From: Kibdelosporangium aridum
GTDB lineage: Bacteria; Actinomycetota; Actinomycetes; Mycobacteriales; Pseudonocardiaceae
Length of the DNA stretch: 64,000 nt
Assembly: GCF_900176515.1 (NCBI RefSeq)
Contig: NZ_FWXV01000001.1
Coordinates: forward strand, 1,376,564 to 1,440,563
Reading direction: 5' to 3'
Both the position numbers and the translations under genes were made by a program. Positions 45,915-55,632 of the stretch are shown here, one piece after another; the stretch's first letter is position 1; each line of letters opens with the position of its first letter. Under the pieces are notes generated by a model. The model saw only the letters and a program-made list of their open reading frames with translations, had not been told where the DNA came from and ran no database searches.

Positions 45915-47041
45915 GGTCGGCCCGAACCAGATGTCGCCACGGGACTTGTCCAACCGGCCAGTACGTCGGCCACGAGCGCGCTGACCAGGCTCGTACGGCC
46001 AGGCAACGCCGAGATCAGGACGTGTTCGTCGTCGGCGTGCGCTCCACCACCGACCGCGCCGAGCCCGTCCAGCGTCGGAATTCCGATACCAGCGGTGAAA
46101 TTGCCGTCCGACGCGCCGCCGACGGCCGCGCTTGTCAACGCGGGCAACCCGAGTTGTGCGGCCAACGCGGACGCATGGTCGAACAGCGAAGCCGACGATG
46201 CGGCCTCCATGGGCGGACGGTTCGGCCCGCCGACGATCTCCAGCCGAGCGCCGCGCAGCACGGGAAGCAGGCCGTGCATCGCGACGTCGACTCGCTCCTG
46301 CTCGGCGGCAGTACGCGCGCGTACGTCCACCGCGAACTCGCCCGTCGCGGGAACGGTGTTCGTCGCAGTGCCCGCGGACATCAGCGTGGGGGTGACGGTC
46401 GTGCCCAGTCTGTCGTCGCCGATTCCGTTCACCGCCAGGACCTGCATCGCCAGTTCCACGGTCGCGTTGACGCCACGTTCGGGTTCCAGCCCGGCGTGCG
46501 CGGCCAAGCCGTGTGCACGCACGCGATACAACGAAACACCCTTGCGTTCGGTCTTCAGTGCGCCGCCGTCGGCGGATGCCTCGAGGACCAGGGCCGCGGC
46601 ACATCCCGCGGCCTCGGCCTCGATCAGCCCACGCGACGTCGGCGACCCGATCTCCTCGTCGCCAGTGATCAGCAGCGTCACCCCGGCACGGTCCTTGAGC
46701 TGGGCGAGGGCGTGGAAAGCCATCGCCACCCCGGCTTTCATGTCGAAACAGCCAGGTCCACGCAGCACTCCGCCCGCCACACCGAACGGATGCGTGGCCA
46801 ACGATCCCAGCGGCCAGACCGTGTCGTGATGGCCGAGCAGCAGCACGCGAGCCGGTCCGTCGCCGAACCGCCAGCGCAGGTGCGTTCGCCCGTCGAGCAC
46901 GATCCGCTCCGGCGACACGTCCAGGCGCCGCGCACCCACTCGTGCCACCGCGTCCGCACTGGCGGCGACCGCGGCCAGGTCCGTGGACGGTGACTCGCAC
47001 GTCACCAGGTCCTGGATGTCCGCGAGGAGCTCGCCGAGCAT
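45911..47041 (-). CDS. M20-family peptidase/desuccinylase
   Basis: A 376-residue zinc hydrolase. Metal ligands are in LLGHHDTVWP, GPGCFDMKAG, the ITGDEEIGSP catalytic Glu, an ALVLEAS and a C-terminal GGGAHADDE. It resembles glutamate carboxypeptidase/ArgE-like enzymes. As neighbour of the GNAT and the racemase it is a good candidate for removing the N-acyl group in the amino-acid racemisation pathway, or for peptide cleavage. ATG at 47041 begins one base after the S9 gene stop. Confidence 0.88.
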   Translation of the reverse strand: MLGELLADIQDLVTCESPSTDLAAVAASADAVARVGARRLDVSPERIVLDGRTHLRWRFGDGPARVLLLGHHDTVWPLGSLATHPFGVAGGVLRGPGCFDMKAGVAMAFHALAQLKDRAGVTLLITGDEEIGSPTSRGLIEAEAAGCAAALVLEASADGGALKTERKGVSLYRVRAHGLAAHAGLEPERGVNATVELAMQVLAVNGIGDDRLGTTVTPTLMSAGTATNTVPATGEFAVDVRARTAAEQERVDVAMHGLLPVLRGARLEIVGGPNRPPMEAASSASLFDHASALAAQLGLPALTSAAVGGASDGNFTAGIGIPTLDGLGAVGGGAHADDEHVLISALPGRTSLVSALVADVLAGWTSPVATSGSGRP

Positions 47042-47042
47042 C

Positions 47043-50000
47043 TCAGCTCACCTTCGGGGTCGCCCGCACACCGAAGTGCAGGTACCGCTCACCGGTGGCC
47101 AGTTCGTAGAACGTCACGGGGACCCACGCGCCCATCCCCGGCTCCATGATCAGGTACAGCTCCTCGGTCACTGGAACCATCGGGTACTCCTGGACCTTGT
47201 CCGGCATCATCTCGGCCAACGGGCCCGTCATGGTCGTGCGCAGGTGCAGGCCGTCCTCTCCAGTGAACACGTCCATCCGCACGCTCGCTCGTTCATAGGT
47301 GCCCACGTGCCGTTCGAGGTCGACGGTCACGGGCTCGGCCGGTGGCCGCAGCGGCTCGGGCATCGCGACTCCGGCCAGTTCGGCGAAGATCTCCCGGTAC
47401 AGGTCCTCGTACAGGGCATGCGCCGTGCCGCCGTTGGTGAGCAGCGTGACCGCGAGGCCTTCGGACGGCAGGATCCGCAGGAACGCCGATTGCCCGATGG
47501 TGTTGCCGTCGTGGCCGATCAGCCGCTGGGAGTCCCAGCCGCACCGGAACCAGCCCAAGCCCCACGAGTCGCCGAGCAGGTGCTTGTCCGGCACGTCGGC
47601 CTGCCACGACGCCATCGCCTCGGTGCTCTGTTCGCTCAGCACCCGAGTCCCGTCTGGCGCCACGCCACCGGTCAGGTGCATCCGCGCGAACGCCAGCACG
47701 TCGGCCGCGGTGGAGGTGATCAGCCCGGCCGGGCCAGCCGACCGCTGCAGCACCCAGACGGGAGCCTTGACCGGGTCACCGCCGCCCTGCGAGATGTGAC
47801 CGATCGCGGCGCGGTACAGCAGCGCCTCCTCCGGCAGCGTGACGGTGTGCTCAAGGCCCAGCCGCACGAACAGCCGCTCCTTCATCGCGGCGTCCCACGT
47901 GGTGCCGGTCAGCTTCTCGATCACGCGGCCGGCCAGCGAGAAGCCCGAGTTGCAGTACGACCAGGTCGCGCCGAGCGGGTGGTTCTGCGCTTCACCGGCC
48001 AGCGCCGCCACGTACTTCTCAAGGCAGTCGTCGCCGCGGCCGGTGTCGGTGAACACGTCGCCGTCGATGCCGCTGGTGTGCGTGAGCAGGTGGCGCATGG
48101 TGACCTTGCTGGCGGTGACCGGGTCGGCCAGTTTCAGCTCGGGCAGCACGTCGACGATCGGTGCGTCCAGGTCGATCAGGCCCTCGTCGACCAGTTGCAT
48201 GACCACGGTCGTCGTCCAGACCTTGGAGATCGAGCCGATCTGGAACAGCGAGTCGGTGGTGGTCGGCACGCCGGTGTCCTTGTTCAGCACACCGGTCGCC
48301 GCTTCGACGAGGTCGTCGTCGGAGCCGGGCCGCAGCCGCAGGATGCCCAGCGTCGCGCCGGGGACCTTGTGCCGCTTGGCCAAGACGTCCAGCCTGCGCT
48401 GCCAATGCGCGGCGTCGATGCGCGGCCTGCGTGGTCCGGCTGCGTCCCCGGCGTACTGCTCCAGCCAGTCAACGATGCGGCGGTTGTAGTCGATCCGGTG
48501 TGATGGCTTTCCGTTGAGGATCAACAGGTGTGACCCCTCCGGGTAGAGCACGAGCTTCGACGGGACGCCGAGTTCCCGCAACGCCGTGTGCCATTGCTGG
48601 GCTTGGCTGACCGGGCACACCCGGTCCGCGGTGCCGTGCAGGATCAGCGTGGGCGTGCGCACCTTGTCCACTTGGGACAGCGGTGACATGCCGTCGTACC
48701 GGCGTCCGGTCCATGGCTGGCCGCCGAGTTCGTGCTCGCTGAGGTAGTGCGCGCTCTCGCAGCTGCCCACCATGCTCACCAGGTCGGCGACCGTGCCACC
48801 GGCGACCGCGGCGGCGAACCGGGTGTCCCGGCTGGTGAGGTAGCAGGTCATGTAGCCGCCGTAGCTGTATCCGGCGACAGCGAGCCGATTGGGGTCCGCG
48901 ATGCCTTGTGCGACAAGCTCGTCGATCGGTTCGAGGAAGTCCTTGGCGTCCGCTTCGCCCCACGATCCCATCGCGTCCTGGTAGAACTGTTCGCCGTAGC
49001 CGTCGCTGGCGCGGGGGTTGACCATCAGCACCGCCCAACCGCGCGCCACGAGTTCCTGGTGGTACAGATGGACCTCGTCAGCCGCTGCGTTCCACGCGTT
49101 GTGCGGTCCACCGTGGATGTCCAGCAACAGGGGCTGCGGTTCTTGCACGGCAGGGTCACGGACCAGCCATGCCTGCACGACGGTCCCGTCGGAGATCGTG
49201 AACTCACGCTCCTCACGGCGGAACAACTCGACATCGCCCAAGCCGTAACTGGTGTGCACGGTCTCGTTACCGGACTTGAGATCGACAGTGACGATCTCGC
49301 CAAGTGAGTCCGGTGTGGACAGCGTGATCGCCGCTGTGTCGCCGACGATGGACAGCCCGGCGACCACGCGCCCTGCGCCCGTGACGACCGGGCTGGGCGT
49401 TCCGCCTTCCACAGGCACCGAGTACAGGTGCGTGCAGCCGCGGTCGCGGATGCAGAAGTAGACCGTGCCGCCGTCTTGGGAAAGTTGCGGCGTCGCACCG
49501 GGGTACGCTGGACCGCCCGGCATCACGTTGCGGTCCAAGGACTCCGCGAGATTCACCGGATCGCCGCCGGTCAGCGGGATCCGCCACAAACCAGCGTGTC
49601 CGCTCGGGCCGGCAGGCGAACCGACGACCAGCAGCGCCGAACCGTCCGCTGTCCAGACCGCCGGGCCGCCGATGCCTTCTGGCAGGCCGACGACCTCCGG
49701 CTCGGCGTAGTCCTTGGTGAGGTCGAGGACGTGCACCGGGAACCGGAACGTCAGGTCGGCGTCCGGGGCGGTCGCCGCGCTGAAGGCGAGCTTCGCCGAG
49801 TCGGGAGACCACGACGGACTGCCCGCGTGCCAGTCACCACTGGTCACCTGGCGGGTGTCCCGAGTGGTCACGTCGAGCACGTGCAGGTGGTTGCGCACGG
49901 TTCCCAGCCACCCGGCACCATCGGCCTGGTAGTCGAGCCGCTCGGTCACGATCGGTGCGGTGTCACCGGGAGTCTCGTCGGTCGCGGCGGCGAACGCGAT

Positions 50001-50360
50001 CTTCGTGCCGCCGGGGCTCCAGACCGGCTCACCCGCACCGAGCGGGAGTGTGGTCAGCTGTTCGGGCTCACCGCCGTCGATCGGCAGCAGCCAGATCTGC
50101 GGCGGGCCGTCCTGCGCACGCAGGAACGCCACCTTCGTACCGTCGGGTGACCATGACGGTGCCATGTCCGTGCGGCCATGGGTGAGCTGCCGTGGCCGTC
50201 CTGATTTGGTGCTGACGAGCCAGATGGCGTGGTTGTAGCCGTCGGCCTGTGCGTCGGTGGTGCGTAGAACGTAGAGGCATTGGCCGCCGTCCGGGGACAC
50301 GGCCGGTTGCCCAGGCACAGCGAAGGTAGTCAGATCATCAATGCGCTGGTGTCGTGTCAC
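47043..50360 (-). CDS. S9 prolyl-oligopeptidase fused to an S12 beta-lactamase-like domain
   Basis: A 1105-residue fusion with no signal peptide, so probably cytoplasmic. Residues ~1-390 are a WD/PD40-like propeller (SPDGTKVAFL, SPDSAKLAFSA). The S9 hydrolase (about 395-640) has S499 in GYSYGGY, D579 in TADRVCP and H611 in EGSHLL. A second serine hydrolase (about 650-1010) has S710-K713 in SISK and Y802 in YCN, the S12/beta-lactamase/esterase triad set, followed by a ~95-residue beta-rich tail. Fusing an acylaminoacyl-peptidase-type enzyme with a DD-peptidase-type one suggests processing of peptides with D- or blocked residues. ATG 50360 overlaps the ATPase gene by 23 bases. Confidence 0.9.
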   Translation of the reverse strand: MTRHQRIDDLTTFAVPGQPAVSPDGGQCLYVLRTTDAQADGYNHAIWLVSTKSGRPRQLTHGRTDMAPSWSPDGTKVAFLRAQDGPPQIWLLPIDGGEPEQLTTLPLGAGEPVWSPGGTKIAFAAATDETPGDTAPIVTERLDYQADGAGWLGTVRNHLHVLDVTTRDTRQVTSGDWHAGSPSWSPDSAKLAFSAATAPDADLTFRFPVHVLDLTKDYAEPEVVGLPEGIGGPAVWTADGSALLVVGSPAGPSGHAGLWRIPLTGGDPVNLAESLDRNVMPGGPAYPGATPQLSQDGGTVYFCIRDRGCTHLYSVPVEGGTPSPVVTGAGRVVAGLSIVGDTAAITLSTPDSLGEIVTVDLKSGNETVHTSYGLGDVELFRREEREFTISDGTVVQAWLVRDPAVQEPQPLLLDIHGGPHNAWNAAADEVHLYHQELVARGWAVLMVNPRASDGYGEQFYQDAMGSWGEADAKDFLEPIDELVAQGIADPNRLAVAGYSYGGYMTCYLTSRDTRFAAAVAGGTVADLVSMVGSCESAHYLSEHELGGQPWTGRRYDGMSPLSQVDKVRTPTLILHGTADRVCPVSQAQQWHTALRELGVPSKLVLYPEGSHLLILNGKPSHRIDYNRRIVDWLEQYAGDAAGPRRPRIDAAHWQRRLDVLAKRHKVPGATLGILRLRPGSDDDLVEAATGVLNKDTGVPTTTDSLFQIGSISKVWTTTVVMQLVDEGLIDLDAPIVDVLPELKLADPVTASKVTMRHLLTHTSGIDGDVFTDTGRGDDCLEKYVAALAGEAQNHPLGATWSYCNSGFSLAGRVIEKLTGTTWDAAMKERLFVRLGLEHTVTLPEEALLYRAAIGHISQGGGDPVKAPVWVLQRSAGPAGLITSTAADVLAFARMHLTGGVAPDGTRVLSEQSTEAMASWQADVPDKHLLGDSWGLGWFRCGWDSQRLIGHDGNTIGQSAFLRILPSEGLAVTLLTNGGTAHALYEDLYREIFAELAGVAMPEPLRPPAEPVTVDLERHVGTYERASVRMDVFTGEDGLHLRTTMTGPLAEMMPDKVQEYPMVPVTEELYLIMEPGMGAWVPVTFYELATGERYLHFGVRATPKVS

Positions 50361-51111
50361 CGGTTTCTCCTAGGTTGAGCTGTCCGGCTGGATCGGCCGC
50401 GGCAGCGAGCAGTTCGCGTGTGTAGGGATCCTTCGGGTCGGCCAGCACCTCGTCGGCGGGGCCGTGTTCGACGATCCGGCCTTGGTACATCACGGCGATG
50501 AAGTCGCTGACGTACCGGACGACAGCGAGGTTGTGCGAGATGAACAGCATCGACAACCGCATCCGGCGCTGCAGGTCGCGCACGAGGTTGAGCACGGTGC
50601 CCTGGATGGAGACGTCGAGCGCGGAGGTGATCTCGTCAGCGATGATCACCTCCGGCTCACCGGCCAGTGCCCTGGCCAGTCCGACGCGTTGCCGTTGCCC
50701 TCCGGACAACTGCGCCGGGTATTGACGTGCGCACTCCGTGGAAAGGTCGACCAGGCCCAGTAGTTCGGCCACCCGGTCGCGGCGGTTGCGCATGCGGCGG
50801 GGGAGTGCCTCGCCGATCGACTCGCCGATGGTCATCCTCGGATCCAGTGCGGAATGCGGATCCTGGAACACCATCTGCAGGTTGCGTGCTCTGTGGTCGA
50901 TCGGGTGTCCATTGAGCAGGATCCGGCCGTTGTCGACCGGGACGAGCCCGACCGCGGCCCGTGCCAGCGTGGACTTGCCCGAGCCGGACTCACCGACGAG
51001 GCCGACGATCGTGCCGTGCGGGATCGTGAGATCGACGCCGGCGACAGCGGTTGTGCTGTGCCTGCGGGTACCGAACCGGACGGTCACGTTCTCGAAAGCG
51101 AGTTCACTCAC
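50338..51111 (-). CDS. Oligopeptide ABC transporter ATPase (OppF/DppF-like)
   Basis: A 257-residue ATPase: Walker A GESGSGKST, Q-loop MVFQDPHSAL, signature LSGGQRQRVGLARAL, Walker B VIIADEITSALD, H-loop LFISHNLAV, and the C-terminal oligopeptide motif DPKDPYTRELLAA. It starts at GTG 51111 inside the end of the permease-ATPase gene; a GTG three codons upstream is also possible. Forms the second nucleotide-binding subunit of the transporter. Confidence 0.92.
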   Translation of the reverse strand: MSELAFENVTVRFGTRRHSTTAVAGVDLTIPHGTIVGLVGESGSGKSTLARAAVGLVPVDNGRILLNGHPIDHRARNLQMVFQDPHSALDPRMTIGESIGEALPRRMRNRRDRVAELLGLVDLSTECARQYPAQLSGGQRQRVGLARALAGEPEVIIADEITSALDVSIQGTVLNLVRDLQRRMRLSMLFISHNLAVVRYVSDFIAVMYQGRIVEHGPADEVLADPKDPYTRELLAAAADPAGQLNLGETGDTTPAH

Positions 51112-52936
51112 CGCGATCACCCGCCTGGACCGGGACGTCCGCGTGCCAGCATGCCACTCGCCGTCCGTTCTCGTTCTCCAGTGGGGGATCCGTGCTGAGG
51201 CACCGCTCGTCGGCGAGTGGACATCTTGGGGCGTAAGCACATCCGGTCGGCACCTGTGCGGCGTCGACCGGGCGGCCTGGGATCACGGCAAGTGGAAGCG
51301 CGCGGTCCGTCGTCATGTCCGGAACTGCGGCGAGCAGGGCACGCGTGTACGGATGACGCGCGGCAGTGTGCAACTCGTCCGCGGGCAGGTCTTCGACGAT
51401 GCGTCCGGCGTACATCACCAGAACCCGGTCACAGACCTGCGATACCACCGTGATGTCGTGACTGATCAACAGCAGGGCGGCGCCGTCGGCCGCCCGGATG
51501 TTCGCCAACAGTCGCAACACTTGCCGCTGCACGGTCACGTCCAGCGCTGTCGTCGGCTCGTCGGCGATGATGAGCGCGGGTTTGCCCATCAGGCCCATGC
51601 CGATCATGGCGCGCTGCCGCATCCCGCCGGAGAACTCGTGGGGGTACTGGCGTGCCCGCCGTCGCGGATCGGGAATCCGGACCGCTCGCAGCCGGTCGAC
51701 CGCTCGGTTCCAGGCTTGTTTGCGGTTCTTGCCCTGGTGCTGTTCGGCGACCTCGGCCAGTTGCCGGCCGATCCGCATTGCCGGGTTGAGCGACGTCATC
51801 GGGTCCTGGAAGACCATCGCCAGCGACGTGCCGAGCAGTTGCCGGTGGTTGCCGTTACGCAGGTCCCGTCCCAGGAAGGTCAGCCGCTCGGCGTCGACCT
51901 GGCCTGGTGGTTCGATCAACCGGGCGACGGCCAACGCGGTCAGGCTCTTGCCGGACCCGGACTCACCGACGATCCCGACCGCTTCACCTTGTCCCACCGT
52001 GAAACTCACGCCACGCACGGGCGTCACGCCGGGGAAGCCGACGCGCAGGTCGTTCACCACGAGGACGGCGTTATCGTCGGTTGGCGCCGGGGGAGTGGTG
52101 TCGGTACGGCGGAGTTTGACCGGTGCTGTGTGCCGGGTGAACCCTTTGGACAGCGCCTCGCCGAAGAGGTGGAACGCCAGACCGGCGATGATCACCGCGA
52201 TGCCGGGGCCGAGTGCGGCGGCGGGCCGCAGGTAGATGGCTTGCAGCCCTTCGCCGAGCAGCCTGCCCCAGTCGTAGTCCGGCGGCTGCACACCGAGACC
52301 GAGGAACGACAGACCGGCGAAGGCGAGCAACGCGCTGCCCGCCGCGATGGCCGCGTTGACCACCAACGGCTCGGCGATGTTCGGCAGGATGTGCCGTACC
52401 AGCAACCGGATCCGGCCGACACCCGCCACCCGCGCGGCGGCGACGTAGTCCAAACCGGACACTTTGGCGACGAGTGTCTGCGCCAGCCGGGCGAATCCCG
52501 GCGCGATGGCGAAACCGATGGCCAGCAAAGAACCGGTTGTGCCGACGCCGAAGACCACCGCGAAGAACAGCGCCAGCAGCAAACCGGGGAACGCCACCGC
52601 GATGTTCACCACCGCGGCCACGAACCGGCCCGCGCGACGCCCGAGGACGACCGGTGCGGTGCCCAGGATGAGTCCGATCAGGACACCGAGTGCGGTCGCC
52701 AGCAACGCGGATCGCACCGAGAGCCCTGTCGCGACAAGGACTCTGAAGAACACGTCCCGGCCGAGGTTGTCCGTGCCCATCCAGTGCTCGGCCGACGATC
52801 CCTTCATGATCTGTGACGTGTCGATGGCGTTGGCCTGATCGGTCCACAGCAGCGGCGCCACAACCGCCAGGATGAGGATGGCGAGCAGCAGTCCGGTGGC
52901 GCTGGCGCCCAGCGGTGTGCGAAGGATCCGTTTCAC
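51104..52936 (-). CDS. Oligopeptide ABC transporter permease fused to ATPase
   Basis: A 610-residue fusion of a DppC-type permease (about 1-275; five or six helices and the EAA loop AARVAGVGRIRLLVRHILPNIAEP) with an OppD-type ATPase (about 285-600). The ATPase has GESGSGKSLTAL, MVFQDPMTSLNP, FSGGMRQRAMI and LIIADEPTTALDV, with the typical C-terminal Cys cluster CAYAPRCPLADERC. Such fusions are common in Pseudonocardiales-type actinomycetes. Four bases separate it from the preceding permease gene. Confidence 0.93.
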   Translation of the reverse strand: MKRILRTPLGASATGLLLAILILAVVAPLLWTDQANAIDTSQIMKGSSAEHWMGTDNLGRDVFFRVLVATGLSVRSALLATALGVLIGLILGTAPVVLGRRAGRFVAAVVNIAVAFPGLLLALFFAVVFGVGTTGSLLAIGFAIAPGFARLAQTLVAKVSGLDYVAAARVAGVGRIRLLVRHILPNIAEPLVVNAAIAAGSALLAFAGLSFLGLGVQPPDYDWGRLLGEGLQAIYLRPAAALGPGIAVIIAGLAFHLFGEALSKGFTRHTAPVKLRRTDTTPPAPTDDNAVLVVNDLRVGFPGVTPVRGVSFTVGQGEAVGIVGESGSGKSLTALAVARLIEPPGQVDAERLTFLGRDLRNGNHRQLLGTSLAMVFQDPMTSLNPAMRIGRQLAEVAEQHQGKNRKQAWNRAVDRLRAVRIPDPRRRARQYPHEFSGGMRQRAMIGMGLMGKPALIIADEPTTALDVTVQRQVLRLLANIRAADGAALLLISHDITVVSQVCDRVLVMYAGRIVEDLPADELHTAARHPYTRALLAAVPDMTTDRALPLAVIPGRPVDAAQVPTGCAYAPRCPLADERCLSTDPPLENENGRRVACWHADVPVQAGDRGE

Positions 52937-52940
52937 CGCT

Positions 52941-53921
52941 TCAGCTCTCCCTGATCGTCGAACGCGGATCCAGCACGGCGAGCAGCACGTCGACCGCCAG
53001 GTTGACCACCAGCACGCCCAGGCCGTAGACCAGCACGATGCCCTGCACCACCGGGTAGTCCTTGGCCAGGATCGAATGGACGATCGTGCTGCCCAGACCG
53101 GGCCAGGCGAACACGTTCTCCGCCAGCACCGTCCCGGCGACCATCGAGCTGAGCAGCAAGCCGCCGATGGTGATCGTGGCCGTCAACGCGTTCGGCAACG
53201 CGTGCCGCAACGTGATCAGCCAGGAGGGCAGTCGTTTCGCCCTGGCGGTGCGGATATGGTCGGCGTCGAACACCGTGAGCATCTCCACCCGCATGATGCG
53301 CGCCAGCACTGCGGCCGGGCCAACCGCGAGGGACAGCACGGGCAGGATGTACGAGTCGAAACCGTCCCGTCCGGCGACAGGCAGCATGCCCAGCTGCACG
53401 CCGAAGAAGTAGACCAAACCCACGGCGAGCAGGAACTCCGGGATCACGGCCAGCACAGCGCTGGTGGACGTGAACGCGAGCTCGGCGGGACGGCGGCGCC
53501 CTCCCCGCGTGAGCACCGCCATTCCCGCCCCGAGCGGGATCGCCACGACGACAGCCAGCACGAACGCGTAGACGGCCAGTTCCAGCGTGGCGGGCAGCCG
53601 ATCGCCGATCACCTGTGCCACGGGCAAGCCGGAGACCATCGAGGAGTGCATGTCCCCGGAGATCAGGTCGCCGAGATAGTGCAAGTACTGCAACCACAAC
53701 GGGTCGTTGAGACCTAACGCCGCGCGCCGGGTCTCAACCAGTTCCACGGAGGCCGTCGGACCCAGCGCGGCCCGGACGGGATCGCCGGGGATCAGGTGGA
53801 TCATCAGGAACGCGGCCGTCACCAGCACCCACAGCGACACCAACAACCGTCCGGTGCGGCGGATCGCGAACCGCAGCCAGGGACTGTCCCATGACCGCGT
53901 TGCCGGGAGAGCCGCGGTCAT
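52941..53921 (-). CDS. Oligopeptide ABC transporter permease (DppB/OppB-like)
   Basis: A 326-residue membrane subunit with about six helices: an FAIRRTGRLLVSLWVLVTAAFLMI first helix, the HLIPGDPVRAALG motif of DppB proteins, and the EAA loop AKRLPSWLITLRHALPNALTATI. The ATG at 53921 overlaps the stop of the binding-protein gene by four bases. Confidence 0.92.
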   Translation of the reverse strand: MTAALPATRSWDSPWLRFAIRRTGRLLVSLWVLVTAAFLMIHLIPGDPVRAALGPTASVELVETRRAALGLNDPLWLQYLHYLGDLISGDMHSSMVSGLPVAQVIGDRLPATLELAVYAFVLAVVVAIPLGAGMAVLTRGGRRRPAELAFTSTSAVLAVIPEFLLAVGLVYFFGVQLGMLPVAGRDGFDSYILPVLSLAVGPAAVLARIMRVEMLTVFDADHIRTARAKRLPSWLITLRHALPNALTATITIGGLLLSSMVAGTVLAENVFAWPGLGSTIVHSILAKDYPVVQGIVLVYGLGVLVVNLAVDVLLAVLDPRSTIRES

Positions 53922-55507
53922 GCGCCGAGCATCCGGATCGTTCCGGGTGCGACGCTGCCCACGGTGAGCTCGAACGTCGCGCCCTTGCCGAAGATGGGAC
54001 GGTTGGTGTTGGCGAACGGGACGACGTCGACGTTCTCGGCGAGTGCCTGCTCGGCCTCGGCCCACTTGCCGCAGCCCGCGGTGCCCGCGATGCCGGACGC
54101 CTCCTGCACCAGTGCGGCGTATTTCGCGTTCTGGATACCGGCGAAGTTGGTGCCGTTCGGCGCCGTCGGCCCGGAGACGAACGGCACCGCCTCACCGGGC
54201 GTGGAGACGTTCAACGGGACGATGCCGACGTCCCACGAGCCCTGGCCCGCGACGATGACCTGGCTGAGCTCGGCGTGTGTGGCTCCCTTCAGCGCCACCT
54301 CGACGCCGATTGGCTGCCAGAACTTCTGCATCAGCTCGGCCGTGGCCTGCATGGTCGTGCCCAGCTCGGTGGTGTAGTAGATGGTGATCGCAAGCCGTTT
54401 GCCGTCTTTGACGCGGATGCCGTCAGGTCCGGCTCGCCATCCTCCTGCGTCCAGGGTGGTCTTGGCCTTCTCCACGTCGTGCGCGGGCAGCTTGCCGCTG
54501 ATGGTGTCCGGATCGCACGGCGTCATGCCCGGCGCGACAATGCCTTTGGCGAGCTGGCCAGTTCCGCTGGTCAGTACCTGGGTCAGCTGGCCGAGATCAA
54601 GCGCATGCGTCAGGCCTCGGCGGACCGCGACGTCCGCACCGGGCAGGCCGGGCTTCTGGTTGAACCACAGCTCGCCGAACATCGCCATCACGTCGCGCTG
54701 CAAGGTTTTCTGCGCCTGCAGGCGTTGCTGATCCGGCCCGATCACGCCGGCCGCGTTCACCTCACCGGACAGCAGCAGGTTCACCGCGGTGCTCTCGTTG
54801 GCGACGATGCGCAGGACCACCCTGTCCGGCAGGCCCTGCTGGTCGGCTTTCCAGTCGCCAGGACCCCATGCGTAGTCCTTGCGGCGCTCGAGGGTGAAAT
54901 GATCGCCCGGAACGACCTCGGTCATCTTGAACAACCCGGACCCGCTCGCCCCTTGCTTGAGCACGGAACGGTCCTGCATTCCCTTGTCACACACGATATG
55001 CAGCTGACCGATCGCGCGATCCAGGAACGAGTGCGGCACAGGCGACGTGACAGTCACCGTACCGGCGGCTTCATCGGCCGTGGCGGTCGCGCCGGGCGGT
55101 ACGTAGACCCCGATCCGGCTGGAGGAGTTCTTCGGGTCGCCGACGAAGTTGATGTTCGCGGCGACCGTGGCCGCGGTCAGCGGGCTGCCGTCGGAACAGG
55201 TGATTGCCTTACGCAGTGTGAAAGTCGCCGTGGTGGTGGTCGTGTCCCACTTCTCGGCGAGGCCGGGAACGGTCTTGCCGTCCTTGTCGATGGCGATCAA
55301 CGAGTCGTAGAGGAACCGGTCGACCTGCATGGTGACTGACAGCGAGGTGAAATGCGGATCGAGGTTGCCGGGATCGCCGGGCAGGACCATGGTGAACGTC
55401 TTGCCGTTGACGAGGTTCTGGCTCCCGGCGGGGTCCGCGGTGCCACCACAGGACGCCAGGGTCAGCGCCGCCGTGCCCGCCGCCGCGATTCTCATGACCG
55501 TTCTCAT
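53918..55507 (-). CDS. Peptide-type solute-binding lipoprotein (SBP family 5)
   Basis: A 529-residue lipoprotein. Signal peptide with lipobox LASC, then the family-5 binding fold: GDPGNLDPHFTSLSVTMQVDRFLYDSLI, PGLAEKWDTT, a long Rossmann-like insert with VRRGLTHALD, and a C-terminal FANTNRPIFGKGA. The ATG at 55507 follows GGAGG. As first gene of a minus-strand operon of nine genes it fixes the substrate class as peptides or related amides; the transported ligand is unknown. Confidence 0.92.
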   Translation of the reverse strand: MRTVMRIAAAGTAALTLASCGGTADPAGSQNLVNGKTFTMVLPGDPGNLDPHFTSLSVTMQVDRFLYDSLIAIDKDGKTVPGLAEKWDTTTTTATFTLRKAITCSDGSPLTAATVAANINFVGDPKNSSSRIGVYVPPGATATADEAAGTVTVTSPVPHSFLDRAIGQLHIVCDKGMQDRSVLKQGASGSGLFKMTEVVPGDHFTLERRKDYAWGPGDWKADQQGLPDRVVLRIVANESTAVNLLLSGEVNAAGVIGPDQQRLQAQKTLQRDVMAMFGELWFNQKPGLPGADVAVRRGLTHALDLGQLTQVLTSGTGQLAKGIVAPGMTPCDPDTISGKLPAHDVEKAKTTLDAGGWRAGPDGIRVKDGKRLAITIYYTTELGTTMQATAELMQKFWQPIGVEVALKGATHAELSQVIVAGQGSWDVGIVPLNVSTPGEAVPFVSGPTAPNGTNFAGIQNAKYAALVQEASGIAGTAGCGKWAEAEQALAENVDVVPFANTNRPIFGKGATFELTVGSVAPGTIRMLGA

Positions 55508-55632
55508 CAGGCCTCCAACAGGCATTCCCCTCGTAGGGAGCCTGCCCGGGCCGATGGCGGGTGTCTTCGTGCGCGCGAACCAGGTATCGCCTCCGCTCTC
55601 GTCGCACGGTCCGAACGCCGGAACCGCAGACC

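Noticed and set aside
45057..47000. A 647-codon open frame extending the GNAT gene upstream
   Set aside because: The upstream two thirds is antisense-like, Arg/Gly-rich sequence overlapping the well-supported M20 gene in another frame. The ATG at 45914 with a 4-base overlap is the real start.
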